Shown: in pieces, positions 5,281-6,241 of the stretch
Layout: each line of letters begins with the position of its first letter
Numbering within the stretch: the first letter of the stretch is position 1
Source: JAVBOW01 sp031551595
GTDB lineage: Bacteria > Bacteroidota > Bacteroidia > Bacteroidales > Rikenellaceae
Reading direction: 5' to 3'
Length of the DNA stretch: 6,241 nt
Assembly (NCBI GenBank): GCA_031551595.1
Contig: JAVBNK010000064.1
Location: 1 to 6,241 of the forward strand
Position numbers and translations under genes: made by a program
Notes under the pieces: model-generated
The model's input: the letters and a program-made list of their open reading frames with translations, nothing else
Database searches by the model: none
Told to the model about the DNA's origin: nothing

Positions 5281-5647
5281 AGGCCGACAGATTTGCATCG
5301 CAAATCTGATAATAACATTATTGTATCTTGGATGGCTTTCATTTTATAAATACACAACGGGTATATTACCTGAAATACGCTTGGTAATGGGAGCGCGGCA
5401 AAAGTATCTGGCGGAAATATTATATCAAAAATACGGTCACGGGAATCATCCGAAGCCTAATGGCGATAACCGCCTTAAGGATAGCGAACTTTTTACAAAA
5501 GATGCTTTCTCCGTCGTTTCAGACATACCTATTCTGAGATTATCTATATACGAAATCTATGACAATAGGACTGTAAACAATTTAATTGAAGAAGCAAATA
5601 AGTACAAGTTACTTGAATTTATCCATAAAAAAATTACAGCTTTATAA
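5252..5647 (+). CDS. Unrecognised AT-rich ORF, possibly a truncated or acquired gene
   Basis: Up to 131 residues in frame. Codons are strikingly AT-rich (ATA, TTA, AAA, AAT) compared with the GC-rich genes on both sides. The first 17 or so codons run through the GC-rich inverted repeat and hairpin and are probably not native. After them comes a hydrophobic stretch LIITLLYLGWLSFY at about 19-32, then a hydrophilic part with charged residues and a helical, Lys-rich C-terminus (NLIEEANKYKLLEFIHKK). An internal ATG at 5387 would give 86 residues without the hydrophobic part. I do not recognise the family. Likely readings are a 3' fragment of a foreign gene whose start was lost at the repeat junction, or a small membrane protein with a non-ATG start near 5320. 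There is no SD-like signal. The base composition supports transfer. Confidence 0.4.
   Translation: MIGPPRRVAAGRQICIANLIITLLYLGWLSFYKYTTGILPEIRLVMGARQKYLAEILYQKYGHGNHPKPNGDNRLKDSELFTKDAFSVVSDIPILRLSIYEIYDNRTVNNLIEEANKYKLLEFIHKKITAL
5288..5308. repeat. Perfect 9-bp hairpin CAGATTTGC / GCAAATCTG
   Basis: The arms 5288-5296 and 5300-5308 close a 3-base ATC loop. It lies eight bases beyond the bulged inverted repeat and inside the nominal 5' end of the AT-rich ORF, so the real start of that ORF, if any, is probably further downstream. The form resembles the tight hairpin at 3850-3872 in the thi4-thiE gap. Confidence 0.8.
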
Positions 5648-5665
5648 AATGGCCTCAAATATAAT

Positions 5666-5715
5666 CCACAAAGATTGTGGGTTCCGCATCGCTCAATGCG
5701 AAGTCCGCGGCCCGG
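5666..5715. repeat. Hairpin pair plus GTCCGCGGCCCGG core before cysS
   Basis: A 6-bp hairpin (CCACAA 5666-5671 / TTGTGG 5675-5680) and a 5-bp hairpin (CGCAT 5685-5689 / ATGCG 5696-5700) are followed by GTCCGCGGCCCGG at 5703-5715, identical to 3877-3889 in the thi4-thiE gap, where it also follows a tight hairpin. The repeated layout suggests two copies of one intergenic element. Composition switches from AT-rich to GC-rich near 5680. No T run is present, so terminator function is doubtful. Confidence 0.6.
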
Positions 5716-5740
5716 CCCTCCCCGAAGCCCGAGGCTACGG

Positions 5741-5779
5741 ACCTTTACGGCGAATTTGAAATTTTACTACCTTTACGGC
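5741..5779 (+). promoter_or_regulatory. cysS promoter region with duplicated ACCTTTACGGC
   Basis: ACCTTTACGGC occurs at 5741-5751 and again at 5769-5779. In the second copy it is preceded by T, giving TACCTTTA (5768-5775), close to TAnnTTTG and 18 bases before the cysS ATG. The first copy lacks that T. A TTG at 5756-5758 is too near to be the -33 element of the second copy. Confidence 0.45.
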
Positions 5780-5793
5780 TTAAATGACCGTCT

Positions 5794-6241
5794 ATGGAAT
5801 CCAAACTCAAACTATACAACACCCTCTCCCGCACGAAGGAAGATTTCGTCCCGCTTGCGCCGCCGCGGGTAGGCATGTACGTCTGCGGCCCCACGGTCTA
5901 CGGCGATCCGCACCTGGGCCATGCCCGTGCGGCGGTGACGTTCGATATCCTGTTCCGCTGGCTGACCGCTTCGGGCTATAAGGTGCGTTACGTGCGCAAC
6001 GTGACCGACGTAGGCCACCTGGAGAACGACTCGGACGAGGGCGAGGACAAACTCGAAAAACGTGCCCGGCTGGAGCAGTTGGAGCCGATGGAGGTGGCGC
6101 ATTACTATACGGAGCGTTACCGTAAGGCGATGGAGCGGCTGGGGATGCTCAGCCCGTCGATCGAGCCGCGGGCGTCGGGCCACGTGATCGAGCAGATCGG
6201 GATGGTGCGTGCGATTCTGGATCACGGCTACGCCTACGAGA
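5794..6241 (+). CDS. cysS: Cysteinyl-tRNA synthetase, N-terminal 149 residues, 3' end outside window
   Basis: CysS charges tRNA-Cys with cysteine in the cytoplasm. The visible N-terminus has the class I hallmark: MYVCGPTVYGDPHLGHARAAV at 28-48, with Cys31 as a zinc and substrate ligand and HLGH at 40-43 as the HIGH motif. It continues with VRYVRNVTDVGHLENDSDEGEDKLEKRA at 64-91, a strongly conserved CysS stretch. The usual length is 460-490 residues, so about two thirds, including the KMSKS loop and anticodon-binding part, lies beyond the right edge. ATG at 5794 follows the -7 box by 18 bases and gives the usual short lead (MESKLKLYNTL) before the catalytic core. Codon use returns to the GC-rich pattern of the window. 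Confidence 0.97.
   Translation, partial: MESKLKLYNTLSRTKEDFVPLAPPRVGMYVCGPTVYGDPHLGHARAAVTFDILFRWLTASGYKVRYVRNVTDVGHLENDSDEGEDKLEKRARLEQLEPMEVAHYYTERYRKAMERLGMLSPSIEPRASGHVIEQIGMVRAILDHGYAYE

Noticed and set aside
5066..5793. Insertion sequence or CRISPR array around the AT-rich ORF
   Set aside because: No transposase, no pair of matching terminal inverted repeats with target duplication, and no regularly spaced repeats.

Overview
The window looks like a chromosomal segment from a Bacteroidales bacterium, probably of the family Rikenellaceae (Alistipes-like). The evidence is GC-rich coding sequence, the absence of Shine-Dalgarno sequences before the start codons, promoters of the Bacteroidetes type (-7 box TAnnTTTG, in one case with a well-spaced TTG at -33), a Tgt without zinc cysteines, and a Thi4-type thiazole synthase of the kind known from the Rikenellaceae member Mucinivorans hirudinis. 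The genus is inferred, not proven.

Left part, minus strand (1-2775). An RDD-family membrane protein with a Coa1-like C-terminal domain is followed by a strong hairpin terminator. Next comes a small promoter directly before tgt (queuosine tRNA modification). The tgt stop codon overlaps, through ATGA, the start of an LptF/LptG-type lipopolysaccharide export permease, which runs off the left edge.

Middle part, plus strand (2800-4587). This is a thiamine unit: a consensus promoter, a complete TPP (THI-box) riboswitch, a structured leader, thi4 (sulfide-type, His in place of the sacrificial Cys) and thiE. Thi4 makes the thiazole half of thiamine, and ThiE joins thiazole phosphate to the pyrimidine. 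The pyrimidine genes (thiC, thiD) are not in the window. The 170 bp between thi4 and thiE hold three nested inverted repeats.

Right part, plus strand (4590-6241). A small single-pass membrane protein with its own -7 box is followed by a patch of about 700 bp unlike the rest: an AT-rich ORF of unknown function, probably acquired or truncated, bracketed by GC-rich inverted-repeat elements. One of these shares a 13-base core with the thi4-thiE intergenic repeat. The 5' part of cysS (cysteinyl-tRNA synthetase) then begins and runs off the right edge.

Most of the window is ordinary housekeeping. The points most worth a second look are the riboswitch-controlled non-suicidal Thi4, the RDD-Coa1 domain combination, the zinc-less Tgt, and the dispersed hairpin elements around the AT-rich ORF. 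I see no convincing new defence, mobile or other undescribed system.
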